Source: Adiantum capillus-veneris
Taxonomy: Eukaryota; Streptophyta; Polypodiopsida; Polypodiales; Pteridaceae
Reading direction: 5' to 3'
NCBI GenBank assembly: GCA_014529385.2
Contig: CM043959.1
Span: 47,015,928 to 47,064,927 of the forward strand
Length of the DNA: 49,000 nucleotides
Shown: one piece after another, positions 33,481 to 43,915 of the stretch
How the letters are laid out: the number at the start of each line of letters is the position of its first letter
Numbering within the stretch: the stretch's first letter is position 1
Notes under the pieces: model-generated
What the model saw: only the letters and a program-made list of their open reading frames with translations
Databases searched by the model: none
Told to the model about the DNA's origin: nothing
Position numbers and translations under genes: made by a program

Positions 33481-35550
33481 ATGGTTGAAATGTGGAGGAA
33501 GCTTGCTGAGGATGCATTGGGGGAGGGAATCCATTCTCACCATCTTGAAGAGGATACTCCTCTTAGCAGTCCTGATTTTGAAAGCACTCCGGTGGAGGCC
33601 ACACCGATTGCAAAGCGGCGTGGAAGGCCACCCAAACCACGAAACCAGGATAGACCCAAGGGTTGTAGCACGCTTACAAGTGATGATGCCTCAGGACCAT
33701 CACCCGAATTTAGCAAATATAGTGGCCAAAATGGTGGCCGACCTCGTAAACATAAACTACCGCATGCAGGAGGTAGAGCTAGTCCCTCACCTAGCCCATT
33801 TGATGTAGTTGATGAGGAGGAAAGCAATGATGAGCATGCATCGGAGGGTGAGGGGGTTGAAGGTGGTGATGATGAGGCCTTGGAGGCAGAAGGGCCGGTA
33901 CTTGATGACTCTCCCGAAGCGTATAATGACTTTGTTGATGTTATTCCTCCGGAATGGCATAGTGGTGATGGCCTTGAGCAAGAGCCCCATGGAACATTTA
34001 GGACTCTCCCTCCCTTCAATGGAGTCCATGGACCCGATTTGGGTCATTTACCTCGTGAGTTTTGTGAATTTCATTTTTTTTTAATGTTGTTTCCACTAGA
34101 TCTCATTGATCACATTGTAAGTGAAACAAACACGTATGCGAAAAAAGAGAGGAGAAGGTGTGGGAGATTGCATGACTCCATGCGTAGGTGGGTTCCTATT
34201 GATCGTCACTCTTTTATGCGTTTCATGGGCATAGCATTGGGCATGGCACTTCACTACATGCCTTCCAAGAAACACTATTGGAAGGATGACATGGTAGGCT
34301 CACTCTTGTTTCCTAACTTTGGTGAGAAGATGAGCCAAACCACATTTCAGCAAATTAAACAGTTCCTCCACTTACGAGACAATGCACAAAGGCCACCTCA
34401 TGGATGTAGAGAGCACAAGTTGTGGCAATTAATTGATTTGGAGGAGCGGCTGAATTACACTTTTCAAAAGCATTACAATGTAGGCAAGTGTGTCACTGTT
34501 GATGAGCGCATAATTCCCTCTAAATGCAAATTGAACCCATGTAGGGTTTACAATCCAAAGAAACCGCATAAGTTTGGCATACAGGTATGGAACCTATGTG
34601 ATTCATCAATGGGGTATAATCATGCATTTCAAATCTATGATAAATTGCCATGCCCGGAATTGTCTTTTCATGCAGTTGCAAATATGGTAAAATCCCTTCC
34701 AAGGAAGGGTCATCATGTGTTTTTTGACAGGTTTTTTACCTCCGTTAAGCTTCTTGAGCACTTGCTTCATGAGGGCCAAGGTGGTACAGGTACTTATGTG
34801 GAAAATAGAAAGTACTTCCCGCATGCAAAGATGCTATATTTGGGTAAGCAAGCACGAGGTGCTTGCCGGTTTGCATATTGCAAGAAGCAAGGTGTCCTTG
34901 CTTGCACATGGATGGACAAGAAAGAAATTTTGTTTGCTTCTAATTTTTATGGAATGCATAAAGGTGAGGTAAAGCGCTTGATGAGTGATGGAAAGAGGAG
35001 GGAGGTTGTATGTCCTGATGTTGCGGTGCAATACAATGCATGTAAGGCTGGCTGTGACACATTTGATAGTATGGTTATTGGGAGTGGTTATAGCTTGCAA
35101 AGTACAATGCATGGTTTTAAGTGGTGGCATGCAGGTTTTTGGGGTCTCATGGATTCCGTCTTCACAAATTGTTGGATCATTTGGAAAGACCTCTATGGCA
35201 AGAGGGATGTATTCAGGTTTGAGTTTATGCTACATATGCATGAGCAGCTGGTAAATAATGCTTTTAGGCCGTATGTGTGTAAGCGACCGGTGATAGAGGA
35301 TGCATACAATGGCCATTTTCCTATTCGTTTGCATGATACAACAAGTAGGTATTGTGTGGTATGCTCAACAAAACGGAAGAAGCTTTTGTCTGAGCACAAA
35401 GAAGTGCAGGGCTCGAAACCGTCCCGCACTATTTGGAGATGTGGTAAGTGTAAGAAGGTAATGTGTGCTGATCCTTGCTTCAAGGACTACTATGCAAGGG
35501 TGGTTGTTGATTTTCTCTTTGATGGTCTCTCGAGAGTCACTAGACGATGA
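33481..35550 (+). CDS. piggyBac-like transposase (DDE_Tnp_1_7), intact 689-codon frame
   Basis: This is a cut-and-paste transposase acting in the nucleus on TTAA sites. The frame is uninterrupted from ATG at 33,481 to TGA at 35,548. The N-terminal ~170 residues are low-complexity: a likely AT-hook (RGRPPK, residues 47-52), a second basic GGRPRK, then an acidic stretch. The catalytic core has the three expected acids: VDERIIPSK (Asp341), VFFDRFFTS (Asp416) and AGCDTFD (Asp526, with Asp529 beside it), plus HGFKWWHAGFWGLMD, the family's insertion/helix region. The C-terminus is a cysteine-rich zinc domain (CVVC at 625-628, a His near 640, CGKC, C and CF near the end), as in other piggyBac proteins, where it binds DNA ends. 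Length and domain order are normal. It lies in a TTAA-flanked segment within E3. It could be an active element or a young relic. Introns cannot be excluded. Confidence 0.93.
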   Translation: MVEMWRKLAEDALGEGIHSHHLEEDTPLSSPDFESTPVEATPIAKRRGRPPKPRNQDRPKGCSTLTSDDASGPSPEFSKYSGQNGGRPRKHKLPHAGGRASPSPSPFDVVDEEESNDEHASEGEGVEGGDDEALEAEGPVLDDSPEAYNDFVDVIPPEWHSGDGLEQEPHGTFRTLPPFNGVHGPDLGHLPREFCEFHFFLMLFPLDLIDHIVSETNTYAKKERRRCGRLHDSMRRWVPIDRHSFMRFMGIALGMALHYMPSKKHYWKDDMVGSLLFPNFGEKMSQTTFQQIKQFLHLRDNAQRPPHGCREHKLWQLIDLEERLNYTFQKHYNVGKCVTVDERIIPSKCKLNPCRVYNPKKPHKFGIQVWNLCDSSMGYNHAFQIYDKLPCPELSFHAVANMVKSLPRKGHHVFFDRFFTSVKLLEHLLHEGQGGTGTYVENRKYFPHAKMLYLGKQARGACRFAYCKKQGVLACTWMDKKEILFASNFYGMHKGEVKRLMSDGKRREVVCPDVAVQYNACKAGCDTFDSMVIGSGYSLQSTMHGFKWWHAGFWGLMDSVFTNCWIIWKDLYGKRDVFRFEFMLHMHEQLVNNAFRPYVCKRPVIEDAYNGHFPIRLHDTTSRYCVVCSTKRKKLLSEHKEVQGSKPSRTIWRCGKCKKVMCADPCFKDYYARVVVDFLFDGLSRVTRR

Positions 35551-36860
35551 GACTCCGTCTTATGTAAGTCTTTTAGCATTCTTCATGGTCTAGTGACTGT
35601 TGTCATACTTGCATGGCTTAGGCCTAGTTTCTCATACTCTCTAACTTCTGTTTTTGCAGGACATGCAGGATTTGGTTGATGGATTCTACCCGATGGCTGG
35701 TTCTTTTTGCTGGTTGAATGGTTTTTTGCTGGTGACAGATGGCTACTGGTTTTTTTGGTTTTTCTTTGCTGATGGCTGGTCCCTTTTGCTGGTCCTTCTG
35801 GCTGCTGGTTTTTCCCTTTGCTGCTGGTTTGACATGGGTTGCCCTTATTTTGAGCTTATGGTCTGTTTCTTTGGTTGTGGTTGAGGCATGCTTTTCCATG
35901 CATGGGAACCCCCCATATTTTTTTCCTCTTTTACCAAAAATATTTCCTATTATATAAGTTTCTTTTGATTTTTTCTTCCCTTTTTCACAAACGTTTTAGC
36001 CTTTATTAAATAAATAAGACTTATGCTAAATCAATCATGATGTAGCATAAATAAGTAAGCTTTCTTTGTTGATCTCTCTTTTGACCTTAAATATTAAATT
36101 TATATATTCTAAATTACATTATATATTTTAGTATTTTCTAATATATTTTTCATGTATATATATATATTAATCCACCCTACCAAATATTTTATTCACTAGA
36201 TTTCATTTTCAAACCTCAACCCCACTTTCAAATTTCAATAATACCTCCATCTAGATGATTGTCAATCTTTTCAAAACTTTAGGTCATGTTTTCATACACA
36301 TGAAGGAGCTTACACTTGAAGGCAAGAGAGAAGTCCACTCAAAGGGGACCACCAAAAGACTTTTGTTGCCACAAATAATACATTATTTGGCTTAATTTTT
36401 TAAGTAAAGAAGAACCCCGAATCTGAAGGAGCGTTCAACATGAAAGATGTAGCTCGTGATCTCAACTTTTAGCTCATTTTTTTTCAGAATTTTTGGAGTT
36501 ATGAACACGGAGATATGATTTTTGTAGTGGACCCCAGTTTTCTCGTGTAATGGTGACACAGGCCATCCTCAATTTTCTTCCCTCTAGAATGTCTATGGTT
36601 CTACAAGTCTTCAAGCATGATTAAAAGAGACAAGGCTCTTTTAATGAGGTCTTGGCAAGTCTAGAGTGATTCTATCACAATTTTTGGAGGATCCATCCTC
36701 ATCAACAATTATCCACCTTCGACAAGCTCTCTTAGAATTTTCTTACCTCTCTCTTCTCTCCCTAATAAGCTTATGTCTAGCCAAAGCTAGACTATTGTAA
36801 ATATCTCCTATCCTCTACATCCTGCCCACATTCTCTCATCTTCTCTCTCCATTGACTCTG
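35551..36860 (+). other. 3' flank of the transposase gene
   Basis: It contains a degenerate GCTGGTTTTT-rich stretch (about 35,690-35,830), then AT-rich sequence with AATAAAT words near 36,007 that could end the transcript, and a TATATA run near 36,157. No other gene is seen. The boundary with the LTR-like sequence is unclear; similarity to the E2 LTR becomes clear at about 36,880. Confidence 0.5.
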
Positions 36861-36979
36861 GTATTTTAAATAAGAGGAGACAAGATGGGAGCCACAGTCA
36901 CATGCACCCCATTTTCCTAGTCACCAGAGTGGGACACTCACCTCAATTAGAAATATTGCTAAAACCTTCCCTCCTTCCC

Positions 36980-36986
36980 TATATAA
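36980..36986 (+). promoter_or_regulatory. TATA box of the related LTR
   Basis: TATATAA in the same position relative to CCTCCTTCCC and the CA-rich segment as in E2. Confidence 0.55.
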
Positions 36987-37007
36987 GGAGGCCATGAGAG
37001 CTCACAC

Positions 37008-37041
37008 ACAAAAAAAAAAAAACACACACACACACACACAC
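37008..37041 (+). repeat. (A)n(CA)n tract
   Basis: An A-run followed by about ten CA repeats, downstream of the TATA box. E2 has a CA-rich stretch at the same place, without the expansion. Confidence 0.9.
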
Positions 37042-37425
37042 CTATCCATACACACTCTTGTGCTACATGCTTGTAGCATAAACCCTAATCACATAATCAC
37101 AACACCATCATCATCACCATCACCATGCACAAAACATGAGCACCACACCTCCACACCACTTGTAATTAAGGGTTGAAGGCACAATTTCAAGAAGAAGAAG
37201 AGTGGACACACTCATGATATTCCTCGCCATCAACTCCCATCTCTCCATTATGCCTCCTATGATCTTGTCCCCTTCTCATTTTCCTGCCATACGCTACCTA
37301 TTGTATTCATCTTTTGCAAGCAATCAACACACTCCATCTTGGTGCCATACTTTGTGTCGCTTTGGATACATCTCATTGTGAGTATGGTATATGCTTGTTC
37401 CTTGCCTTTTTTTCTTCTTATGTAA

Positions 37426-37528
37426 AGGTGTGCGGATTCGCCACCATACACACACACACTCTCTCTCTCCCTCTCATATTCCTATCATCTTGCTACTTCC
37501 ATCTTGAGGTGTGCGGATTCGCCACCTC
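37426..37528 (+). promoter_or_regulatory. Paired hairpins of the related LTR
   Basis: GGTGtGCG-GATT-CGCCACC occurs at 37,427-37,445 and, with a longer stem (GAGGTG/CACCTC), at 37,506-37,528. They match the pair in E2, though the spacing between the two is larger (80 versus 56 bp) and the sequence between them differs. Confidence 0.5.
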
Positions 37529-37833
37529 TTGTATGATAAGTGAGCATACTCGCAAGTTTCCCTACCTCATTATCTTCCTTACTAACATGCACGAGTAGCA
37601 AGCCCATTCTCACTCATTCACCACTCCTCTCACCTTATTCTCCGACCACCCCATTCCACATTTGGGTGTGGATCTTGAAATTGTTTTCCATGGCATGCTT
37701 CACTGTGTATATGTATGCGTCCTAGCCGCATATCTTGCTAGGTGGTGCCCCTATTGTGTATCCCCCATGATGAGGCCATTGTGCATAGTCTTGGTGTAGA
37801 GGCCACCGGGTCTATTTTTCACTTCCGCCTCTC

Positions 37834-39480
37834 ATGGTCTTATGGCAGGTAATATGGTTTCATGTGATATTTTGGCACGATCTTTTGTTGCGGCATTATG
37901 GTTATCTATGGTTTTGGTTATGACAGATGCCTTTGGTTATGGCTATGTGATCTTGTCTATGGTTATGGGTTGCCTTTGGTTATCGTTATGTGAACTTGAC
38001 GAAATGGTGTTATGGTTCCAAGTTTATGGTGCCTATTGGCTATACATCTTGCCGGTTATGTAAGTTGTTTAACTCCACTTTTGTTCTTCTTATGTCAAGA
38101 ACTTCTATATGGTTGCCACCTAGCCGATTGTGTTGTTGCCAGGGATTGGGGATTGGGGATTGGGGATTGGAGCATTTTGTACCATGATTTTGTTATAACA
38201 TGGTTTTGACAATGTGCCTTTTGTTATGGTTTTGGTGATGTGCCTTGTGGCAAGGAAAAGTTTAAGTGGTTGTTTTGGTCATGGGCCACTTTATGATATG
38301 GCAAGTGCTCAATTATGGATATGGCAATATTTATATCTTGGTCTTTTTATGGCATATGTGTTTGTGGCAATTCTTGTAAGAGATGTTCTTGTGCCATGTT
38401 ATGTTTATGGTTTTATTTGTTGCTTATGGTTATGGCAAGGGCCCAATTATGATTATGGCAGTTGCACAAGTTGTGAGGTCCATTCTTGTTTTTTGATGGT
38501 TGGTTTCTCCCAACGGTTATGGTTTTATACTTCATGGTAGTGTCTCGCCAGGGTTTTGTCTTGTTACAGTTTGCAATCTCGCCAGGGTTTTGGCTGGCCA
38601 AGGTTTGTTGTCTTGCTAGGCCAGGGTTTGTAATCTCGCCAGGGTTCAATCTCGCCAAGGTTTTTGTCTCCAGATTATGGGTTGTGAATTGCAAGGTTAT
38701 GGGTTGTGTGTGCGTTTTGTCACTTATAATAGCAGTTCTAAAATAGCCTACATCTGATCCAGTGTTTCCCTCTTGAAATTATGGTTTGCCTTTCTCGCCA
38801 GGGGTTTTATGAGTTCTTGCCAAGGTTTTATGATTTATCTTGCCAGGGTCTCATGATTTATCTTGTGGGTTTGTTGTCCACTCCTCTCTTGCCAAGGTTC
38901 ACTTGGAGTGTTTTTACACTTGTTTATGGTAACAACTGTAGGAACAAATTTTGGAAGATTATGTTTTGGTAAGGGGACATATGGAGACAATAGATGCTTG
39001 CTCTCCCATTGTAGATGGCTTGCTATTTCTTTTCTAGTCCTCCTCTCATCGTCGCAAAGTTCATGAGTGTGTAATGTTCATTTGGAGCAAGTATTTGTGG
39101 TTTATGTACGCCAAGGTTTATGATCTTGTGTATGATGGTTAGGTGGAGCGAGTCGATGAGGTTAATGTTCATGCCCAACTTTGTTAGGGTTTGCGCCGCT
39201 TGTTGATAATACTCCACTGGAGGAACTTGATGTGGTTTATGTACGGAAGGGTGTGTGAGACCTTTGCCAAATGCTTGCTAGGGTTTGTGGTGCTTATGAT
39301 TTATGTACGCACTAAAGTGGTTTTCTTAGGTACCAAGTCTGTTTGCTTAGTGTTCTCTATCTTACCAAAATTTGTGATCCTTCTCGGTCTTCTTGGTGTT
39401 TTTAATCGCGCCAAGCATTTTACATCTTGCCAAGTATTTTTGACATGATGTTGTGGATGGCTTATGGTCTTGTGAACATG
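37834..39480 (+). repeat. Degenerate GGTTATGG / CGCCAGGGTTT repeats
   Basis: This region is dominated by diverged short words: TTATGGTTATGG-type words from about 37,855 to 38,460, then CTCGCCAGGGTTTT and TTGCCAAGGTTT words from about 38,545 to 38,900, with scattered copies to about 39,430. There is no coding domain. It lies where the leader of the truncated LTR element would be, so it may be a repeat-rich leader, a feature seen in some large plant gypsy elements. Confidence 0.5.
38142..38170 (+). repeat. GGGGATT tandem repeat, G-quadruplex candidate
   Basis: Four runs of three or four G separated by ATT. This satisfies the usual G-quadruplex pattern. It is not the plant telomere repeat (TTTAGGG). 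Confidence 0.7.
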
Positions 39481-40621
39481 TGGTAGCTCCTGTCTCATGA
39501 AGCTTATGGTATCACTAATGGGTTTTAGAATATGTTTCTCTTGAAACATGGAATAGCAACATGTACCATGATATGATTATGATGGCATTATTGCCTTGTT
39601 ATGGTTATAACTATGCTAGAATGGCACTTGTGATTTTAAAGACGTCCAAATGCTTATAGTTTATGGCTATCCTTTTCGCCAATGTACATATGGATCTCTT
39701 TCACATGGTTGTATGGTTTTTCTCATTAGGTCTATCTATCATTGTAGGAGGCTATGGTCATTGTAACTTATATTCATTGAACAGTAGTATGTGCAAGTTT
39801 TTTCAAATGTGGTGATGATGACCAATGTGGTATGCATATTAGGTTGGAAGAATTTTTTCTTGTTGTAAAGTTAGTGCTTTGACATGTTATCTTTTGTCCT
39901 TCTAGAATGGCTCTAATAAGCTTTATATTTGTAGAAAAAAATACGTTGTTATAAATATGGTTTCTAATTGCTAATGTGCATAATGTTTTTTGGTCATCCC
40001 TATTCATGGTGCACATGGAAAATTATCATGGAGGACCTTGATTCAAGCTTCCAAATTTGTTCCTCTGCAATATAACGTACTAGTATTACAGTGTTCTATA
40101 GCTGGGAAGAACTTCTCATTCATAATCTCCTTGTCATTATCAATGGAGGATGAAAAGAAGTGACTTTTTTGTGTCAGTGATAGCTAGCAAGAGTCATAGT
40201 TCTCATAAAGTGCTTCGTATACTACAAATTGAATGATCAATTAGCCATTTGTAACCATACATGCACTTACACCTCAAACTGTCTAAAAACATGCTAATTT
40301 CAAGTAAAATGTGAGACTTCTAATAGATTTTTTGAGGTCATAGGTACTCTTCCAGTTGAATCTATACTATTATAGATTCCTGGAAAAATGTTGGAATGAC
40401 TAGAACAAATTTTTTTTTTTGAGCACTAAGCTACGCACTAATGGACTTCTCTGTTTCTTGTTGTTTGTAAAAAAGCACTTACTTTAGGGCTTAGTTCTTC
40501 CATTGAATTACACATTTCAACATTCTTATAATTTTTCCTAAAGCACATGGGTCTTGTGAATACATTCAATGAAGGGTTTTGTGAATAGACACCTCTTCTA
40601 GGATTTGTTAAGTTTTTCTTG
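39481..40621. other. Unassigned AT-rich sequence before the piggyBac right end
   Basis: About 1.1 kb with no recognised gene or repeat. Its origin (piggyBac 3' end or inserted element) cannot be told from the sequence. Confidence 0.4.
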
Positions 40622-40634
40622 AACCTAGTGTTAA
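40622..40634 (-). repeat. piggyBac right end: terminal inverted repeat plus TTAA
   Basis: AACCTAGTGTTAA, the exact reverse complement of 32,651-32,663. Confidence 0.5.
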
Positions 40635-40956
40635 TGGATGATCAAAATGGACCTGAATTCACTCCTTTTCATTCAACACAAAGAATCCAGATAAATGTAC
40701 ATGTGTCCAGGAAGATTTTTTTCCAGTAGCTCATTTAGTCTTTATGTTTGGGCCAAGAAGATTAAGAGAGATACTGGAATGTCCTTTGCCTGTTCTAATT
40801 CCGATGATTAACTATGAAAACTCATTTGATGTGCATGTGTTTGTCCTTATCTAAAGTTGATCTCCATTGAAGTTTTTGGGGATTGAGTCAGTAAAAGGTT
40901 TGGGTTCTTGCACGTGTGTTTTAAGGGTTTCTCAAAACATTGAAACTTGGGTAGCC
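40635..40956 (+). other. E3 leader, right part
   Basis: About 320 bp between the piggyBac right end and the gag ATG. No domain seen. Confidence 0.5.
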
Positions 40957-41909
40957 ATGGATTTTTCTTATCCGGAGTTTCATGGAAGAAGTAATGAAGA
41001 TGTGGAATTTTTTTTGGAAAAGATGGAGGTTGCATGCATTAGCAATCAGATTCACGATCCTGCACAGATGTTACGTCTTCTCCAAATTTGTTTGAGGAGT
41101 GATGCATGAGTTTGGTCCAAAGCATTTAAAGAGGAGTTGCGTGCAGCGCATCCACCTGTGAGATTAAGTTGGGACAATTTAAGGCATGGATTGGAAGTGG
41201 AGTTTGTGAAGACAGAAGATCCCAACAAAGTGTGGCAAGAAGTACAGGGTTTGGTGCAAAGGGAAGGTGAGCCAATAGATGCTTACATACGTAAGTTTCA
41301 ATGGCATGGGAGAGGATGTGCAAGGCCTTAGCACCACAGGTACCCCCACCTGACATGATGAAGAAGGATAGGTTCTTGGCTGGTATTTGGGAGAATATAC
41401 CTTGGAGAGTGTAGCTAAAGAATCCTAGGACATATGAAGATGCACTAGAGGTAGAGAGGAACAAAGAGTGGAAGCTAAGAAGAATGAGTCAGCTAGGAGT
41501 AGAGTCTTTGCCCATGAGGTCTTAACTTTAGCCTATGGATTCTTTGCAAGGTCGCATGGCAGGGGTTCATCACGAACTAGTGGTTTCTGTTACTCCTCAG
41601 GTTATGCCAACACTGGTCACTACAGTAGTGCAAGATGATGGGCTAAGGAAAGAGATGAGACAAGTGGTAGATTTAACGAAGAATCTCAGCCTAAACATGC
41701 TAGGTAATGTGGGAAATAATCGAGGTCGGGGGAGGTTTGCAAATCAGCCAGAAGGTGAAGAAAAACCCAGGAATGGTGTTAGACAAAGCAATGGTAGATT
41801 TTGGAGGCAGACGCCCACGTGTTATAATTGCGGAGAGTTGGGCCACATCATCCCACAATGTGATAAGCCACCAAGGATGGGGGGAGACATGTATCCATTT
41901 CCAAGATAG
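40957..41909 (+). pseudogene. gag: E3 gag, multiply broken
   Basis: The ATG in GCCATGG at 40,957 opens a gag frame (MDFSYPEFHGRSNEDVEFFL). A TGA at 41,107 interrupts it; the same frame continues (VWSKAFKEELR, WDNLRHGLEVEF, VWQEVQGLVQREGE) until a frameshift at about 41,310. The next frame carries MMKKDRFLAGI and is broken again near 41,410 and 41,520. It then ends with a CCHC zinc knuckle, CYNCGELGHIIPQC (about 41,818-41,859), and a TAG at 41,907. Structure and motifs match E2 gag, including one zinc knuckle, so the function was RNA packaging. It is dead. Confidence 0.85.
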
Positions 41910-41925
41910 GTGCTAACTAGGTTAA

Positions 41926-43081
41926 ATGATTATGGAATCGAAATTAAGGGAGGAAGGAACCAGTGGATTAACCCAAGAGGAAAAGGGAAAGACAAAAGTG
42001 ATAAGTGTGGTCACCTTGGAGAAGGCAGCAAAGCTAGAGGATACATTAGTGATGCCTATTGGGAAGAGGAACACACAGGATAAGGAAGGAAGAAGTGCCC
42101 CAGGTCCTAGCAAGAAGAAGGAAAAGATCCATGAAGGCGAAGATGTCAAGGCCACGAGGAAAAGAAGGGCTCGTCGTAAGTTTCACGTTTCAGATTTTCC
42201 ACTAGGGGATGGGCAATTAAGCTATGACTTCAAGGAGCATCTGACAAGAAAGAAAGCAGATGCTACTTTTGGGCAGCTTATAGAGATGGTTCCTAAGCTA
42301 AAGCGACTGTGGAAGAGGATGGTTAACCCAATGGAGAAAGAACCAGAGAGAGGTTCAATGAAGGTGTTGGTGATGGATAAGCTACCAGATATTTCCGCAA
42401 TAGTAGATGTGTGGCACAAAAGAAAAAATATGGGGCAAGGTTATGTTGATGGCGGAGCCCAAATATGTGTCATAACACACTCATGCGTTGAGAGACCGGG
42501 GTGTCAGGCTTTCAGATCAGATTGGCAAACCATAAAAAAGTAAAATGTTTGGGTGTTGTAAAGAGCTTAGAAGTGGAGGCATATGATGCAAAGGTGGTGG
42601 TTGATTTTCATGTGATGCCAACGGGGTTGGGAGCATATCCTATTATATTGGGCACACCATGGTTACGTGCAGTGGGAGTTGTTCAAGATTGGTGACGTGG
42701 TACGATTAGACTCTATGGAAAGACAAGTTCCAAGAAGCTATATAATATGGACACAAGGAAAGTATTGGAAGAGCTTTATGAAGATTTGGACAAGTCTAGT
42801 GATGAAGACTATTCCATAGTGTCTGACGAGGAAAATGATAGTACTACCAGCAGTGATGAGGATGTTGATGTTGCATTTCTTTTGATGGACAAAGAAATCC
42901 AAGAGTCTGGTTTAGTTGCATTTGCAAATGAGATTGAATATGAAGGGGAAGGGCCTTATGAAGTGATTGAAGGGCTGATGCAAACCAAGGTTGAATTGTC
43001 AAAGAAGCAGGAATTGATGACACAAATGATAATGTGGAGACTTCTCAGCTATGGAGAAGGAGATATATTTGCATATGCTGG
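41926..43081 (+). pseudogene. pol: E3 protease region of pol, broken
   Basis: Frame 41,926-42,543 carries a lysine-rich linker, then LKRLWKRMVNP and the protease motif YVDGGAQICVIT (about 42,440-42,475). A frameshift at about 42,500-42,540 moves the second half of the protease into another frame (VVVDFHVMP, YPIILGTPWLRAVG). After a TGA at 42,693 the same frame runs on with an acidic linker (SSDEDYSIVSDEENDSTTSSDE) to 43,081; E2 has a similar acidic linker at about 24,640-24,720. Aspartic proteases of this family normally read D-T/S-G; here it is D-G-G, as in E2. Confidence 0.8.
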
Positions 43082-43124
43082 CTAGTTTTCTTGATTTTTT
43101 CATTACTTTCATATGAAGAGATTA

Positions 43125-43915
43125 GAGGGTTCAAAGGAGAAGAGATGCATATAGAGCTGAAAGAAGGTGCTAAGCCAGTGCGACAAAGGCTAAGAAGGAT
43201 GGTTCATAGTTCCAGTGGAGACCACAGAATGGGTGAGTCCAGTAGTAGTCAGCCCAAAGAAGGATGGAAAGTGGAGGATTTGTGTAGATTTTAAACCCTT
43301 AAATGCAGCCACTAAGAAGAACCCATACCCTCTTCCATTCATCGATCAGACCTTGGATTTAGTGGCAGGTTATGAGACGTACAGTGTGTGTGATGGTTTT
43401 TCAGGCTATTTTCAATTGAAGATTGCTCTTAAAGACCAAACAAAGACAATTTTCATTACGCCATGGGGTTGTTATTTCTACACGATATTGCCATTTGGGT
43501 TGTCAAATGGACCATCTTTCTATCAAGAGAGAGAAAATTGGGTATTGGAACCATTCAGTGGTAGTTGTGTGAAAGCTTTTATGGACGACTTCTGTGTCTA
43601 CAGTAGTAGGGCTGAAGACCATGAGAAGTTGCAGATGGTATTGGCTCAATATGATGAATCTGGAGGACAACTAAATCAAAGAAATGTCATCTAGCATAGT
43701 CAAAGGTGAAGTTATTGGGCCATATGGTGTCAAAAAATGGCATTGAGGCTGATCCAGACAAGGTTAAGTCTATTATTCTTCTTCCATCACCTACGAGTAC
43801 AAAGCAATCGACAGCCTTTATACACAAAGTGAAGTATGTATCATGGCTTATTCCATTGCCTTTGCAGTTCTTTTATCCATTACAACACGTGGCAAAGCAT
43901 GATCCATTGCAGTGA
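43125..43915 (+). pseudogene. pol: E3 reverse transcriptase, with internal deletion
   Basis: It opens with MHIELKEGAKPVRQRLRR (about 43,144), then jumps to PVETTEWVSPVVVSP (43,209) in another frame. About 25 residues present in E2 between these points are missing. The core follows in 43,215-43,694: KWRICVDFKPLNAAT, VCDGFSGYFQ, LPFGLSNGPS and FMDDFCVYSS (catalytic Asp pair). A TAG at 43,692 and a frame slip lead to KLLGHMVSKNGIEADP (43,706-43,915), the end of the thumb/connection. Confidence 0.85.

Larger units (their letters stand above)
36880..37833 (+). repeat. Truncated LTR related to the E2 LTR
   Basis: It follows the E2 LTR in order: GACAAGATGGGAGCCACAGTCACATG, TATA box in CCCTATATAAGGAGG, CA-rich segment, CGCCATCAACTCCCATCT, two GTGTGCGGATTCGCCACC hairpins and CGTCCTAGCC...GCTAGGTGGTGCCCC. 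The end is probably near CGCCTCTCA at about 37,833. The front ~450 bp of the E2 LTR have no clear match, and no partner LTR is in the window. It may be a solo or broken LTR inserted in the piggyBac element. Confidence 0.7.
32655..40630 (+). mobile_element. piggyBac-like transposon segment with later insertion
   Basis: TTAA followed by CACTAGGTT on the left (32,651-32,663) is mirrored by AACCTAGTG followed by TTAA on the right (40,622-40,634). piggyBac elements insert at and duplicate TTAA, and a 9-bp terminal inverted repeat is short but acceptable. Between them lies an intact transposase (33,481-35,550) and, after it, an LTR related to E2 and its leader-like sequence (36,880 to about 39,480), which would explain the unusual 8-kb length. 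Removing it joins the E3 leader smoothly. The right end is less sure, because it is 5 kb from the gene and the match is short. Confidence 0.55.

Noticed and set aside
33537-35483. Other open frames on both strands within the transposase
   Set aside because: They are shadows of the transposase frame, which alone has family motifs.
35551-36200. Alternative piggyBac right end near the stop codon (TTAA words around 36,005-36,170)
   Set aside because: None of these TTAA sites is preceded by a match to the left end CACTAGGTT; the match at 40,622 is the only one found by eye.
38142-38170. Interstitial telomere repeat
   Set aside because: The unit is GGGGATT, not the plant telomere heptamer TTTAGGG.
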